64,000 nt of DNA from Microbacterium endophyticum. GTDB lineage: Bacteria > Actinomycetota > Actinomycetes > Actinomycetales > Microbacteriaceae. The DNA is taken from positions 2,542,001 through 2,606,000 of the forward strand of contig NZ_CP049255.1 of NCBI RefSeq assembly GCF_011047135.1, in the 5' to 3' direction. A model generated the notes under the pieces. That model was not told where the DNA came from. It saw only the letters and a list, made by a program, of their open reading frames with translations, and ran no database searches. Of the stretch, positions 25,445 through 35,382 are shown piece by piece (position 1 is the stretch's first letter; each line of letters begins with the position of its first letter). The translations under genes were made by a program, and so were the position numbers.

Positions 25445-28317
25445 GCGGGGAGTTCGCAGCACGACACATCGGCATCGACGGGTCAGCCCAGGCGCAGATG
25501 CTGGCGGCCATCGGCTACGAGAGCGTCGAGGCGATGATGGCAGCGGCAGTTCCGGCATCCATCCATGTCACGGCACGAGCGACGACCGAACTGCCAGTTG
25601 CGGCAACAGAAGCTGAGGCGCTTTCCGAACTGCGTGCGCTGGCATCGCAAAACCGCGGCGCTCGCAGCATGATCGGGCTCGGGTACTACGACACCTTCAC
25701 GCCCGCCGTCATCGCACGAAATGTCTTCGAGAACCCGTCTTGGTACACGGCGTACACGCCCTACCAGCCAGAAATTTCGCAGGGTCGCCTCGAAGCTCTC
25801 ATCAACTTTCAGACGATGGTCACCGATCTCACGGGGCTGACGACCGCGAACGCCTCGATGCTCGACGAGTCGACGGCCGTCGTCGAGGGGATGCTGCTCG
25901 CACGACGCGCATCGAAGAGCGCGTCACCGGTGTTTGCTGTCGACACTGATGCGCTGCCGCAGACCCGTGCGCTCTTGCAGCACCGTGCGGCAGCCGTCGG
26001 TATCGACATCGTCGAAGTAGATTTTGCCGCGGGCCAGACCCTCTCGGGCGATGTGTTCGGTTCGTTCGTGCAGTACCCCGGCGCATCTGGAGGCGTGTGG
26101 GATCCATCCGGCGTGATTGAAGCCACTCACCTCGCTGGCGGCCTCGCCGTTGTCGCTGCCGACCTTTTGGCACTCACTCTGCTCCGCTCGCCTGGCACGC
26201 TCGGCGCCGATGTCGCCGTGGGAACGACCCAGCGTTTCGGCGTACCGATGGGTTTCGGTGGCCCCCACGCCGGATACATGGCCGTGCGCCTGGGCCTTGA
26301 GCGCCAGTTGCCCGGTCGCCTCGTCGGCGTGTCACAGGATGCCGTTGGCCACCCCGCCTATCGGCTGTCGCTGCAGACTCGCGAACAGCACATTCGCCGC
26401 GAAAAGGCCACGTCGAACATCTGCACAGCACAGGTGTTGCTGGCTGTCATGGCATCGATGTATGCGGTCTACCACGGTGCTGAGGGTCTCCGGGCAATCG
26501 CAACAGACGTCGCAACGAAGACAGATGCTCTCGCGGAACGCCTCCGCTCCTACGGACTTTCGCTTGCGACCGACTCGTTCTTCGACACGATCAGGGTCAC
26601 CACCCCCGGGCCTTCCGCGCGTGTGATTGAGCGCGCTCGTAGCCGCGGCATCCAACTCGCTGACATCGACGATGCCACGGTCGGTATATCGGTCGACGAA
26701 ACCACGACACCGGCTGAGCTCGCCGATGTCGTATGGGCATTCGGGCTTCCGAATGAGTCAGACGCTGAGCCTGTGCTCGATCTCACTGATGCCACCGCGC
26801 TTGCTGGCGTGCCACAGCACCTGCACCGTACGGAGGCGTACCTGCAGCATCCGGTGTTTTCGGCTCATCACTCCGAAACGGCGATGATGCGGTATCTCAA
26901 AACCTTGGCTGACCGCGACTATGCGCTCGATCGCGGAATGATCCCGCTGGGTTCCTGCACCATGAAGTTGAATGCCGCGACCGAAATGGCAGCGGTTTCG
27001 TGGCCAGAGTTCTCGCGCGTGCACCCGTTTGCGCCCGAAGCCGACGTACGCGGATACCTGGCTCTCGTCGAGCAGCTCGAAACCTGGCTCGCTGAGGCAA
27101 CCGGGTACGACGCCGTGTCGTTGCAGCCGAACGCCGGCTCGCAGGGGGAGCTCGCGGGTCTTCTCGCGATCCGCGGCTATCACGCGGCCAACGGCGACAA
27201 TCAGCGCACTGTGTGCCTGATCCCCTCGTCGGCGCACGGCACGAATGCTGCATCCGCTGTGCTCGCGGGCATGAAGGTCGTTGTCGTGGCCTGTGACGTG
27301 GCCGGAAACGTCGACCTCGACGACCTCCGGGCAAAAATCGCTGCACACGCGGAGTCATTGGCCGCTCTCATGATCACCTACCCGTCGACCCACGGTGTGT
27401 ACGAACACGATGTTCTCGACATCACGCAGGCGGTTCACGACGCGGGTGGTCAGGTGTATGTCGATGGTGCGAACCTCAACGCGCTGCTGGGCTTCGCGCG
27501 CTTCGGCGATCTGGGTGGCGATGTCTCTCACCTCAACCTTCACAAAACGTTCGCGATCCCGCACGGTGGCGGCGGCCCGGGCGTTGGCCCGGTTGCGGCA
27601 AAAGCTCACCTCGCGCTGTTTTTGCCATCGCACCCGCTGGCTCAGCGCGCTGACCATGCCTCAGGATTCGTTTTCGAGGGCGGCCCGGTGTCAGCGGCTC
27701 CCTATGGATCGGCATCGATTTTGCCGATCTCATGGGCCTACATGCGCATGATGGGCTCGGAAGGACTGCAGGATGCCACGGCTGCTGCGGTCCTCGCGGC
27801 CAACTACATCGCAGTACGGCTTCGCGAGCACTTCCCGGTGCTGTATACGGGAGAGGACGGACTCGTCGCTCACGAGTGCATCCTCGATCTCCGGCCGCTT
27901 CGCGAAGCGACCGGCATCACCGTCGACGATGTCGCGAAGCGCCTCATCGACTATGGTTTTCACGCTCCGACGATGTCGTTCCCGGTCGCGGGCACACTGA
28001 TGGTCGAGCCCACCGAGTCCGAAGATCTCGCCGAGCTCGATAGGTTCGTGGCCGCGATGATCGCCATCAAAGCCGAAGCTGATGCTGTGGCCGCAGGCGA
28101 GTGGCCGGTGGAAGATAACCCGTTGGTGAATGCGCCTCACACTGCCGAAGCCGTGATCGACGACGAATGGCGGCATCCGTATTCGCGTGAAGTCGCTGTG
28201 TACCCGGTGCGATCGCTTGTGCGGAACAAGTACTGGCCACCTGTGCGACGAATCGATAACGCATTCGGGGACCGCAACCTGGTATGCGCCTGCCCGCCGA
28301 TCGAGGCCTTCGCCTAA
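25441..28317 (+). CDS. gcvP: Glycine decarboxylase (P protein), single-chain form
   Basis: 958 residues, the fused alpha-beta form. Decarboxylates glycine with PLP and passes the aminomethyl group to H protein. The PLP lysine is K702 in [17 protein letters not shown]. Also typical are the N-terminal [51 protein letters not shown] and [16 protein letters not shown] start within the GTGA overlap with gcvH. No internal disruption. Confidence 0.97.
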   Translation: MSGEFAARHIGIDGSAQAQMLAAIGYESVEAMMAAAVPASIHVTARATTELPVAATEAEALSELRALASQNRGARSMIGLGYYDTFTPAVIARNVFENPSWYTAYTPYQPEISQGRLEALINFQTMVTDLTGLTTANASMLDESTAVVEGMLLARRASKSASPVFAVDTDALPQTRALLQHRAAAVGIDIVEVDFAAGQTLSGDVFGSFVQYPGASGGVWDPSGVIEATHLAGGLAVVAADLLALTLLRSPGTLGADVAVGTTQRFGVPMGFGGPHAGYMAVRLGLERQLPGRLVGVSQDAVGHPAYRLSLQTREQHIRREKATSNICTAQVLLAVMASMYAVYHGAEGLRAIATDVATKTDALAERLRSYGLSLATDSFFDTIRVTTPGPSARVIERARSRGIQLADIDDATVGISVDETTTPAELADVVWAFGLPNESDAEPVLDLTDATALAGVPQHLHRTEAYLQHPVFSAHHSETAMMRYLKTLADRDYALDRGMIPLGSCTMKLNAATEMAAVSWPEFSRVHPFAPEADVRGYLALVEQLETWLAEATGYDAVSLQPNAGSQGELAGLLAIRGYHAANGDNQRTVCLIPSSAHGTNAASAVLAGMKVVVVACDVAGNVDLDDLRAKIAAHAESLAALMITYPSTHGVYEHDVLDITQAVHDAGGQVYVDGANLNALLGFARFGDLGGDVSHLNLHKTFAIPHGGGGPGVGPVAAKAHLALFLPSHPLAQRADHASGFVFEGGPVSAAPYGSASILPISWAYMRMMGSEGLQDATAAAVLAANYIAVRLREHFPVLYTGEDGLVAHECILDLRPLREATGITVDDVAKRLIDYGFHAPTMSFPVAGTLMVEPTESEDLAELDRFVAAMIAIKAEADAVAAGEWPVEDNPLVNAPHTAEAVIDDEWRHPYSREVAVYPVRSLVRNKYWPPVRRIDNAFGDRNLVCACPPIEAFA

Positions 28318-28321
28318 CAGC

Positions 28322-29170
28322 TCACGGTGTCGGTCCAAAGATCCCGGGAAAGAGCGAAACCGCGAGCGGATAGCCCACGAACGCGATGATGTCTATGAGG
28401 GTGTGCGCGATGACGAGCGGCATCACGCGCCCCCATCGGCGGTAGCACCAGCCGAAGACCACACCCATCGCGAAGTTTCCGATGATCGAACCGATGCCCT
28501 GATAGGCGTGGTAGGCACCACGGAGCGCTGCAGTCGAGAGAATGATCGCCCACCACGACCAGCCGAGCCTCCGAAGCCGGTCGAAGAGGTAGCCGATGAA
28601 GATGATCTCTTCGGTGAGTCCGGCACGGACGGCTGCGAGAATGAGGAGCGGAATCGTGTACCACGCCGAGTCGAGCGGAGACGCGTCGACCTGCAGCGTG
28701 ATTCCGAGAGTGCGACCGAGGGCATAGACGCCGAGACCGGGAATTCCAATCACTGCGAGCAGCAGGATGCCGCGCCCGGCATCTGTGAACGGATGCCGAA
28801 AGTCGAGTCCGATCCGGCGCAGGGCGTTCTGCCCTGGCGTCCACATCAGATAGACGACGAGTGCGACCAGGGCGAGCGCGAAGAAGATCCCGAGCAGTTG
28901 GTAAAGCGCATCCCACAGTGCCTCGGAGTCGCGAGTCGGATTCAGCTGAGTCTGTTGAGATCCGATACTCGATTGTTCTTCGAGAGAACGCAGATACGAG
29001 CGCACGAGGGAGAGCACCGAGTAGAGGGCCGATTGTCCGACGGTGACCGCGAGAACAAGTAACACCTCCCAGGTGAGACGTCCTCTCGATGGCTCTGAGC
29101 GAGGTTCGATGACTGTTCTCGGAGGCGGCTCTGCGTGCACGTCAAAAGGCTCGCACACTATCGCCGGCAA
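28322..29170 (-). CDS. CPBP family intramembrane metalloprotease (CAAX-like)
   Basis: Up to 282 residues if the TTG at 29170 is used; a GTG at 29158 is an alternative. About eight hydrophobic segments. Abi/CPBP motifs: motif 1 LTEEIIFIGYLFDRLRR (EE plus R), motif 2 RGAYHAYQGIGS (H) and motif 3 VIAHTLIDI (H). These residues form the glutamate-dependent active site of Rce1-like enzymes. Possible roles are prenyl-protein, bacteriocin or regulatory processing; none is indicated by neighbours. It is convergent with gcvP (4 bp apart). Confidence 0.87.
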   Translation of the reverse strand: MPAIVCEPFDVHAEPPPRTVIEPRSEPSRGRLTWEVLLVLAVTVGQSALYSVLSLVRSYLRSLEEQSSIGSQQTQLNPTRDSEALWDALYQLLGIFFALALVALVVYLMWTPGQNALRRIGLDFRHPFTDAGRGILLLAVIGIPGLGVYALGRTLGITLQVDASPLDSAWYTIPLLILAAVRAGLTEEIIFIGYLFDRLRRLGWSWWAIILSTAALRGAYHAYQGIGSIIGNFAMGVVFGWCYRRWGRVMPLVIAHTLIDIIAFVGYPLAVSLFPGIFGPTP

Positions 29171-29334
29171 CGTGTCAGAAGTATCTGGCGAGAAGGCGTC
29201 GGCTCATCGCTCTCTCATAGGTTCGAAACTTCCGATTCCGACAAGAAAAGCGCCGCTCGCGCGCCTCGAACTTGTCATAATGCTCAACGCGGAACTTTTT
29301 CAGTTAAAGCTATGTAACTTTTCCGCTCAGCATT

Positions 29335-29363
29335 TTGACCATCGGGTAAACGCATGCTTATGT
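29335..29363 (+). promoter_or_regulatory. Promoter of the peptide ABC importer operon
   Basis: TTGACC (29335-29340), a 17-nt spacer ending TGC, and TTATGT (29358-29363) form a good sigma-A-type promoter about 75 nt before the TTG start of the binding-protein gene. It lies in the 267-bp gap shared with the divergent CPBP gene, which otherwise holds only an AT-rich stretch around 29270-29340. Confidence 0.7.
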
Positions 29364-29437
29364 TTTGCTTATCCGCGGCAGATGAAACATTCAGTTTCGT
29401 CGTGCCCGCACTCATCCCTTTGCACAGGAGGAACACA

Positions 29438-31063
29438 TTGTCTGAAAAGGCATGGCGCAAGCGCGTTCTCGGTTCTCTGGCAGTCGCAGCGGCGGGCTCT
29501 CTTGCCCTCGCTGGCTGCTCGAGCAGCGGTTCGTCTGACTCGGGCGACTCATCGTCGTCGTCGATCATTCGCACCAACGGCTCGGAGCCGCAGAACCCAC
29601 TCATCCCCACCAACACGAACGAAACTGGTGGCGGAAAGATTCTCGACTCGATCTTCGCGGGTCTGGTTTATTACGACGCTGATGGCGACCCCGTCAACGA
29701 CGTGGCTGATTCGATCACGGTCGACGACGCACAGCACCTCACGGTGAAGATCAAGGAAGGCCAGTACTTCACCAACGGCGAAGAAGTGACCGCCGATAAC
29801 TTCATCAACGCGTGGAACTATGGAGCGCTTGCTTCGAACGAGCAGCTTTCGAGCTACTTCTTCGAGGACATCGAGGGCTTCAGCTACGAAGAGGACTCGG
29901 AACTCACCGGTCTCGAGCAGGTGGACGACTACACCTTCACGATCGCGCTGAACAAGCCGGCGGCCGACTTCGCACTCCGCCTGGGCTACTCCGCCTTCTA
30001 CCCGCTGCCTGACGCAGCATTCGACGACATGGACGCGTTCGGTGAGAACCCCATCGGCAACGGCCCGTACATGCTCGACGGTGATGACGCGTGGCAGCAC
30101 GATGTGGAGATCGACCTCGTAACCAACCCGGACTACACCGGTGGCCGTACCCCCCAAAATGGTGGACTCGACATCATCTTCTACGCCACCCAGGAAGCCG
30201 CATATGCCGACCTTCTCGGCGGCAACGTCGACGTGATCGATGGCATCCCCACGTCGTCTCTCGCCACCTACGAGAGCGACCTCGGAGAGCGTGCTGTCAA
30301 CCAGCCCGCAGCCATCTTCCAGTCGTTCACGATTCCTGAGACCCTCGCGCACTTCTCGGGCGAAGAGGGCCAGCTCCGCCGTGCGGCACTTTCGATGGCA
30401 ATCAACCGCGAAGAAATCACCGACACCGTCTTCGAGGGCACTCGCACCCCCGCCAAGGACTTCACCTCACCGGTTATCGCCGGCTGGTCGGACTCCCTTG
30501 AGGGTGCTGACGTTCTCGACTACAACCCGGACGAAGCTGTAAAGCTCTGGGCTGAGGCTGACGCCATCTCGCCCTGGGACGGCACGTTCCAGATTGCGTA
30601 CAACTCCGATGGTGGGCACCAAACGTGGGTTGACGCGACCGCCAACTCGATCAAGAACACGCTCGGTATCGACGCGTCGGGTGCACCGTACGTCGACTTC
30701 GCGTCGCTTCGCACCGAGGTAACTCAGCGCACGATCACCACAGCGTTCCGCACCGGATGGCAGGCCGACTACCCGGGTCTGTACAACTTCCTCGGACCGC
30801 TCTACGCAACCGGTGCTGGCTCAAACGACGGTGACTACTCGAACGCTGAGTTCGACGCGCTGCTCGCCGAGGGCATCTCGAGCGAAGACGTCGAGGTTCA
30901 GAACGAGAACTTCCAGGCCGCACAGGAGATTCTCCTCCAGGACCTGCCGGCTATCCCGCTCTGGTACTCGAACGTCAACGGTGGCTACAGCGAAGCTGTC
31001 GACAACGTTCAGTTCGGTTGGAACTCTGTTCCGCTGTACTACGCGATCACCAAGTCCGAGTAA
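29438..31063 (+). CDS. Oligopeptide-type ABC transporter substrate-binding lipoprotein
   Basis: 541 residues. The TTG at 29438 is chosen because AGGAGG (29426-29431) sits 6 nt upstream and the product then begins with a lipoprotein signal: a KR-rich n-region, a hydrophobic core and lipobox LALAGC with Cys27, followed by a Ser/Gly/Asp linker. The rest is a family 5 solute-binding protein (EVTADNFINAWNYGAL, ENPIGNGPYML, ALSMAINREEITDTVF). It delivers peptides or similar solutes to the permeases encoded downstream. The binding protein is separated from them by a strong hairpin. Confidence 0.93.
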   Translation: MSEKAWRKRVLGSLAVAAAGSLALAGCSSSGSSDSGDSSSSSIIRTNGSEPQNPLIPTNTNETGGGKILDSIFAGLVYYDADGDPVNDVADSITVDDAQHLTVKIKEGQYFTNGEEVTADNFINAWNYGALASNEQLSSYFFEDIEGFSYEEDSELTGLEQVDDYTFTIALNKPAADFALRLGYSAFYPLPDAAFDDMDAFGENPIGNGPYMLDGDDAWQHDVEIDLVTNPDYTGGRTPQNGGLDIIFYATQEAAYADLLGGNVDVIDGIPTSSLATYESDLGERAVNQPAAIFQSFTIPETLAHFSGEEGQLRRAALSMAINREEITDTVFEGTRTPAKDFTSPVIAGWSDSLEGADVLDYNPDEAVKLWAEADAISPWDGTFQIAYNSDGGHQTWVDATANSIKNTLGIDASGAPYVDFASLRTEVTQRTITTAFRTGWQADYPGLYNFLGPLYATGAGSNDGDYSNAEFDALLAEGISSEDVEVQNENFQAAQEILLQDLPAIPLWYSNVNGGYSEAVDNVQFGWNSVPLYYAITKSE

Positions 31064-31079
31064 TCTCGGATGATCGCAC

Positions 31080-31115
31080 CCGCGAGGCGGTGACGACAAC
31101 GTCACCGCCTCGCGG
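31080..31115 (+). terminator. 16-bp hairpin between binding-protein and permease genes
   Basis: CCGCGAGGCGGTGACG (31080-31095) pairs perfectly with 31100-31115 around the loop ACAA. It lies 17 nt after the binding-protein stop and 114 nt before the first permease. A partial terminator or 3'-end stabiliser would keep the binding protein in excess over the membrane components, as seen in other ABC importers. Confidence 0.75.
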
Positions 31116-31228
31116 TCTGTTCCATGGGCTTACCTGGCGCCACACCAGTCGGGTTTAGCCCTTAGCGGGCGGAGGATCGCACCCGATCGGTTGCGATGGT
31201 CCAAAGTCCTTAGCCGGAGGGAGCGCAC

Positions 31229-32158
31229 ATGCTCGGCTACATCCTCAGACGTGTGCTGCAGTTGATTCCCGTATTTTTCGGGTCCACGCTGCTGATTTAT
31301 TTCCTGGTGTTCGCCATGCCTGGCGACCCGATTCTCGCCCTCTTCGGCGATAAAACACCGAACGCGGCATTGCTGGCTTCGCTTCAAGATCAGTACCACC
31401 TGAACGACCCATTCATCGTCCAGTACTTCTACTACATCACCGGTATCTTCCGAGGAGATCTGGGCGACACGTTCTCGGGACAGTCAGTCAACGACGTACT
31501 TGCGAGAACGCTGCCGGTAACCGGTCGACTGGCCGTGATGGCGATCGGTATCGAGTTCGTTCTCGCGATCATCATCGGAACAGTCTCGGCTCTGCGTAAG
31601 GGCAAGATCTTCGACAACACCGCCTTGGTCGTCTCTCTGCTTTTCGTCGCGATGCCGATCTTCGTGTTGGCATTCCTTGCACAGTACTTCTTGGCCATTC
31701 AATGGGGATGGTTCAGCCCAACGGTAGGCGCCCAGAACGACTGGGGTGATCTCTGGCTCCCCGCAATCGTGCTCGGTCTCAGCCTGTACGCGACAAGCAT
31801 GCGCCTCATGCGCGGGTCGGTTATCGACACGCTCAATCAGGATTGGGTCCGTACCGCATACAGCAAGGGAATGTCGCGTCGTCAGGTCATCCCGACCCAC
31901 GTGCTTCGCAACTCGCTCATCCCGGTCATCACGAACTCCGCGACAAACTTCGGAGTGCTGCTCGTCGGCGCGACCGTGACGGAGGGCATCTTCAACGTTC
32001 CCGGAGTCGGAAATACGCTCTTCCAGGCGACGCTCCGTCACGAAGGCCCCACGATCGTTTCGTTCGTTACCGTCTTCGTCATCATCTACGTGCTCGTCAA
32101 TCTCGTGATTGACCTGCTCTACGGTCTGCTCGACCCGAGGATTCGCTATGTCAAGTAA
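31229..32158 (+). CDS. ABC transporter permease (DppB/OppB type)
   Basis: 309 residues with about six TM segments. Starts MLGYILRRVLQLIPVFFGSTLLIYFLVFAMPGDP, the classic DppB N-terminus, and carries the EAA loop for ATPase contact (RTAYSKGMSRRQVIPTHVLRNSLIPVIT). The ATG follows GGAGGGAG. It overlaps the next permease gene by 11 bp. Forms the translocation channel with the DppC-type subunit. Confidence 0.95.
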   Translation: MLGYILRRVLQLIPVFFGSTLLIYFLVFAMPGDPILALFGDKTPNAALLASLQDQYHLNDPFIVQYFYYITGIFRGDLGDTFSGQSVNDVLARTLPVTGRLAVMAIGIEFVLAIIIGTVSALRKGKIFDNTALVVSLLFVAMPIFVLAFLAQYFLAIQWGWFSPTVGAQNDWGDLWLPAIVLGLSLYATSMRLMRGSVIDTLNQDWVRTAYSKGMSRRQVIPTHVLRNSLIPVITNSATNFGVLLVGATVTEGIFNVPGVGNTLFQATLRHEGPTIVSFVTVFVIIYVLVNLVIDLLYGLLDPRIRYVK

Positions 32159-33095
32159 TCAAAACCTGAATGGGCACTACGTCGCGCCCATCAAAGACGA
32201 GAGCGTTGCAGTCGACGTTGTTCGTGTCGATGAGAAGCCTTCCAGCCTTTGGCGCGATGCGTGGCGAGATCTCCGAAAACGCCCGACCTTCTGGCTATCG
32301 CTGCTGATCGTTTTGATCGTGCTCTTGATGTCGGTATGGCCGACGCTTTTCACGCAAACGTCGCCCACAGACAACTGCCAGCTGGCCAACTCCAACGGAG
32401 GGCCCACGGACGGACACCCGCTCGGGTTTACCTTCCTCGGATGCGATATCTACGCGCGCATCGTATGGGGCGCACGGACGTCGTTGTCGGTCGGCATCAT
32501 CGCTACCGTGATTGGCTCGACAATCGGTCTGATCATGGGCGCACTCGCTGGTTTTTACGGTGGATGGCTCGATTCACTGCTGTCCCGCATCGGCGATATT
32601 TTCTTCTCGATTCCTTATATCCTCGCCGCAATCGTCGTGATGAGTGTTCTGGCTGACTACAAGAACGTGTTTGTTCTCGCGTTTGCGATCGGTGGCTTCG
32701 CCTGGGCGTCAACCGCGCGAGTTGTGCGGGCCGAGGTGCTGCGGGTGCGGCAGGCGGATTACATCACCGCTTCACTCGCGCTGGGTCAGACCCGATTCCA
32801 GACCTTGGTCTCGCACGTCATCCCCAACGCAATCGCCCCCCTCCTGGTGATCTCGACGCTGTCGCTCGCGGCCGCGATCGTTGCAGAGGCTACGCTTTCG
32901 TTCCTCGGCGTCGGTCTTGGCAGTGGCACGATGTCGTGGGGCAATGACATTGCTCAGGCTCAGACGTCGCTCCGCGTCGCTCCGATGGCACTTATCTATC
33001 CTTCGATCGCGTTGACCGTCACGGTCCTCGCCTTCATCCTTTTGGGTGAGCTCACACGAGACGCCCTCGACCCGAGAGCGAGGGCCCTCCGATGA
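32148..33095 (+). CDS. ABC transporter permease (DppC/OppC type)
   Basis: 315 residues from the ATG at 32148. About 45 hydrophilic N-terminal residues precede the first TM (FWLSLLIVLIVLLMSVWPTLF). Typical DppC features: DIYARIVWGARTSLSVGIIATVIG, and the EAA loop VRQADYITASLALGQTRFQTLVSHVIPNAIAPLL. Overlaps the ATPase gene downstream by 4 bp. Confidence 0.95.
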   Translation: MSSNQNLNGHYVAPIKDESVAVDVVRVDEKPSSLWRDAWRDLRKRPTFWLSLLIVLIVLLMSVWPTLFTQTSPTDNCQLANSNGGPTDGHPLGFTFLGCDIYARIVWGARTSLSVGIIATVIGSTIGLIMGALAGFYGGWLDSLLSRIGDIFFSIPYILAAIVVMSVLADYKNVFVLAFAIGGFAWASTARVVRAEVLRVRQADYITASLALGQTRFQTLVSHVIPNAIAPLLVISTLSLAAAIVAEATLSFLGVGLGSGTMSWGNDIAQAQTSLRVAPMALIYPSIALTVTVLAFILLGELTRDALDPRARALR

Positions 33096-34759
33096 GCGAA
33101 GTAACGCCGGAACCTCTGCTGAGCATCCGTGACCTCAGAGTCGCATTCGACACGCAGGAGGGTTCGCGCGAGGTTCTCCACAGCGTGAGTCTCGATGTTT
33201 TCCCCGGCGAGACCGTCGCGATCGTGGGCGAGTCCGGCTCGGGCAAATCGACAACGGCATCCGCTGTGATTTCACTTCTCCCCGGAACGGGCCACGTGAC
33301 TTCGGGCTCGATCACTCTTGCGGGTCGCGAACTCACCACGCTGACACCGCGTCAGATGGAGAATGTCCGCGGTCGCGAGATCGGCTACGTGCCGCAGGAC
33401 CCGATGTCGAACCTCAACCCGGTGTGGAGCATCGGGTTTCAGGTGAAGGAAGCGATTCGGGCTAACGGAATCGCCACCAACCGAAAAGACGTTGAGGCGC
33501 GCGCCATCGAAGTCCTGCAGCAGGCGGGCCTCGCGGATGCCGCGAAACGCCTGCATCAGTTCCCGCACCAGTTCTCCGGCGGTATGCGCCAGCGCGCGCT
33601 CATCGGTATTGGGCTTGCCGCAGACCCGAAGTTGCTGATTGCGGATGAGCCCACCTCGGCACTTGACGTGACCGTGCAGCGCGTGATCCTCGACCATATG
33701 GCGAGCCTGACACGGGAGAAATCGACGTCGGTGCTGCTGATCACCCACGACCTCGGGCTTGCTGCAGAGCGTGCCGAGAAGATCATCGTGATGCAGCACG
33801 GCGAGATCGTGGAGTCGGGTCCGAGCCGGGAGATCTTGCAGAACCCGATTCATCCCTACACGAAGAAGCTCGTCGCCGCTGCGCCATCTATCGCATCTCA
33901 GCGGATGGCAGCCGTCGCGACTCCGCGCGAGCACATAGTGGCCGCGGCGACCGATGCGGCACCCGCGATCCGCGTCTCGGATCTCACCAAGGAATACAAG
34001 ATTCGGATGGGCTCGTTCAAGTCCGAATCTTTCCGCGCTGTCGACGAGGTGTCGTTCGAAATCCCGAAGGGCAAGACTCTTGCTCTGGTAGGGGAGTCCG
34101 GTTCTGGAAAGTCGACTGTTGCCAAGATGGTGCTTCGACTCGAGAAGCCGACAAGCGGTGCCATCGAGATCGACGGCGTCGATATTGCGTCGATGCCGAA
34201 CCGCGAGGTATTCGATCTCCGACGCAGGCTCCAGCCGGTTTTCCAGGATCCTTACGGCTCGTTGGACCCGCAGCGGAACATCGGCAACACGATTTCTGAG
34301 CCGTTGGAGATCCACAAGGTCGGCGACAAGAAGTCCCACCGGGAGCGAGTGCGCGAATTGCTCGACCAGGTGTCGCTTCCGCAAGACCTGGCGACTCGTT
34401 ATCCGAGCGAGCTCTCGGGTGGACAGCGTCAGCGCGTCGCAATTGCGCGTGCGCTCGCGTTGAAACCCGACATCGTTGTGCTCGATGAAGCAGTTTCGGC
34501 CCTTGACGTGCTCGTTCAGGACCAGATTCTGCAACTGCTCGCAGAGCTGCAATCAGAACTGGGCCTGTCGTATCTCTTCATCACACACGACCTTGCCGTT
34601 GTGCGTGTGGCGGCCGACACCGTGAGTGTTATGGAGCGCGGCCGCATCGTCGAGCAGGGGAGCGTCGACGAGATCTTCTCGAACCCCGCCGAGGAATACA
34701 CTCGCAAGCTGCTCGATGCGATCCCGGGTGCCACGATCCCGCTCGGAGGGAACCTCTGA
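33092..34759 (+). CDS. Fused double ATPase of the peptide ABC importer (DppD-DppF)
   Basis: 555 residues with two complete ABC domains. Domain 1: Walker A GESGSGKST, signature FSGGMRQRALIG, Walker B LLIADEPTSALD. Domain 2: [33 protein letters not shown] (an Ala-Val in place of the usual Pro-Thr). Each ends with the family's IHPYTKKLV / EEYTRKLLDAIP region; DppD/OppD usually has a cluster of cysteines (4Fe-4S) after this point, which is absent here. The fusion supplies both nucleotide-binding sites for the DppB/DppC pair from a single chain. Confidence 0.94.
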   Translation: MSEVTPEPLLSIRDLRVAFDTQEGSREVLHSVSLDVFPGETVAIVGESGSGKSTTASAVISLLPGTGHVTSGSITLAGRELTTLTPRQMENVRGREIGYVPQDPMSNLNPVWSIGFQVKEAIRANGIATNRKDVEARAIEVLQQAGLADAAKRLHQFPHQFSGGMRQRALIGIGLAADPKLLIADEPTSALDVTVQRVILDHMASLTREKSTSVLLITHDLGLAAERAEKIIVMQHGEIVESGPSREILQNPIHPYTKKLVAAAPSIASQRMAAVATPREHIVAAATDAAPAIRVSDLTKEYKIRMGSFKSESFRAVDEVSFEIPKGKTLALVGESGSGKSTVAKMVLRLEKPTSGAIEIDGVDIASMPNREVFDLRRRLQPVFQDPYGSLDPQRNIGNTISEPLEIHKVGDKKSHRERVRELLDQVSLPQDLATRYPSELSGGQRQRVAIARALALKPDIVVLDEAVSALDVLVQDQILQLLAELQSELGLSYLFITHDLAVVRVAADTVSVMERGRIVEQGSVDEIFSNPAEEYTRKLLDAIPGATIPLGGNL

Positions 34760-34770
34760 GCGGATCACGG

Positions 34771-35289
34771 GTGCTCCGGCCGGCGTCCAGCGCGGTGATG
34801 CTTGCCGTCGTCGCGCTTATCGCGGCCGCCCTTCTGATCGATGCGGGAGTGCGCGCCGGCATCGCTGATCTCCTGCTGCTTGCCCCATGGCTTCTGCTGA
34901 TGGTGTGGGGTGCATACGTTGCATCGTTTGCATCCCACATCCGGGTGGATACATCAGGGGTGAGTGTGCAGAACTTTCTGCGACGGACGTGGATTCCGTG
35001 GCGGGACGTGACCGACGTCGTCTTGCGCTGGCAGCTCGAGTTCGTTCTCACCGACGGGTCGAAAATCACGGGTATGGGTGGCCCCGCCGTGGGCGCTATC
35101 GCACGCACGCGGGGCGGTGGCCGCGGAGAGCGAGACGCCGAGGTCGTTAGGGAATTCTGGCGCCGAGCCGACGACCTGGCTGACGCTCCACAAAAATCCC
35201 GCTCCTGGGACGTGCCGGCAATTGTCGCGCTGGCGGTAATTCTGGTGTGGGCCGCCATCGCAATCCTGGTCGCTGGCTCACCCGCTTAA
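34771..35289 (+). CDS. PH-domain-like membrane protein
   Basis: 172 residues, GTG start 12 bp after the ABC ATPase. Two TM helices (about 10-29 and 31-51), a bacterial-PH-like beta domain (HIRVDTSGVSVQNFLRRTWIPWRDVTDVVLRWQLEFVLTDG), a charged Arg-rich linker and a C-terminal TM (PAIVALAVILVWAAIAILVAG). Small proteins of this plan are common in actinobacteria and have no settled function. Confidence 0.7.
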   Translation: MLRPASSAVMLAVVALIAAALLIDAGVRAGIADLLLLAPWLLLMVWGAYVASFASHIRVDTSGVSVQNFLRRTWIPWRDVTDVVLRWQLEFVLTDGSKITGMGGPAVGAIARTRGGGRGERDAEVVREFWRRADDLADAPQKSRSWDVPAIVALAVILVWAAIAILVAGSPA

Positions 35290-35382
35290 CCGAAAAACAC
35301 CCACCTGAGAACACCGCGGAACCCTGCGGTACGATAGAGATGCCGGAATCCCGGCCCACCTCAGCTTTCAAGGACTTCTTTC

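Noticed and set aside
33272..34552. A 426-codon open frame antisense to the fused peptide-importer ATPase
   Set aside because: It mirrors the codon periodicity of a well-supported ABC protein, has no recognisable domain, and is typical of high-GC antisense frames.
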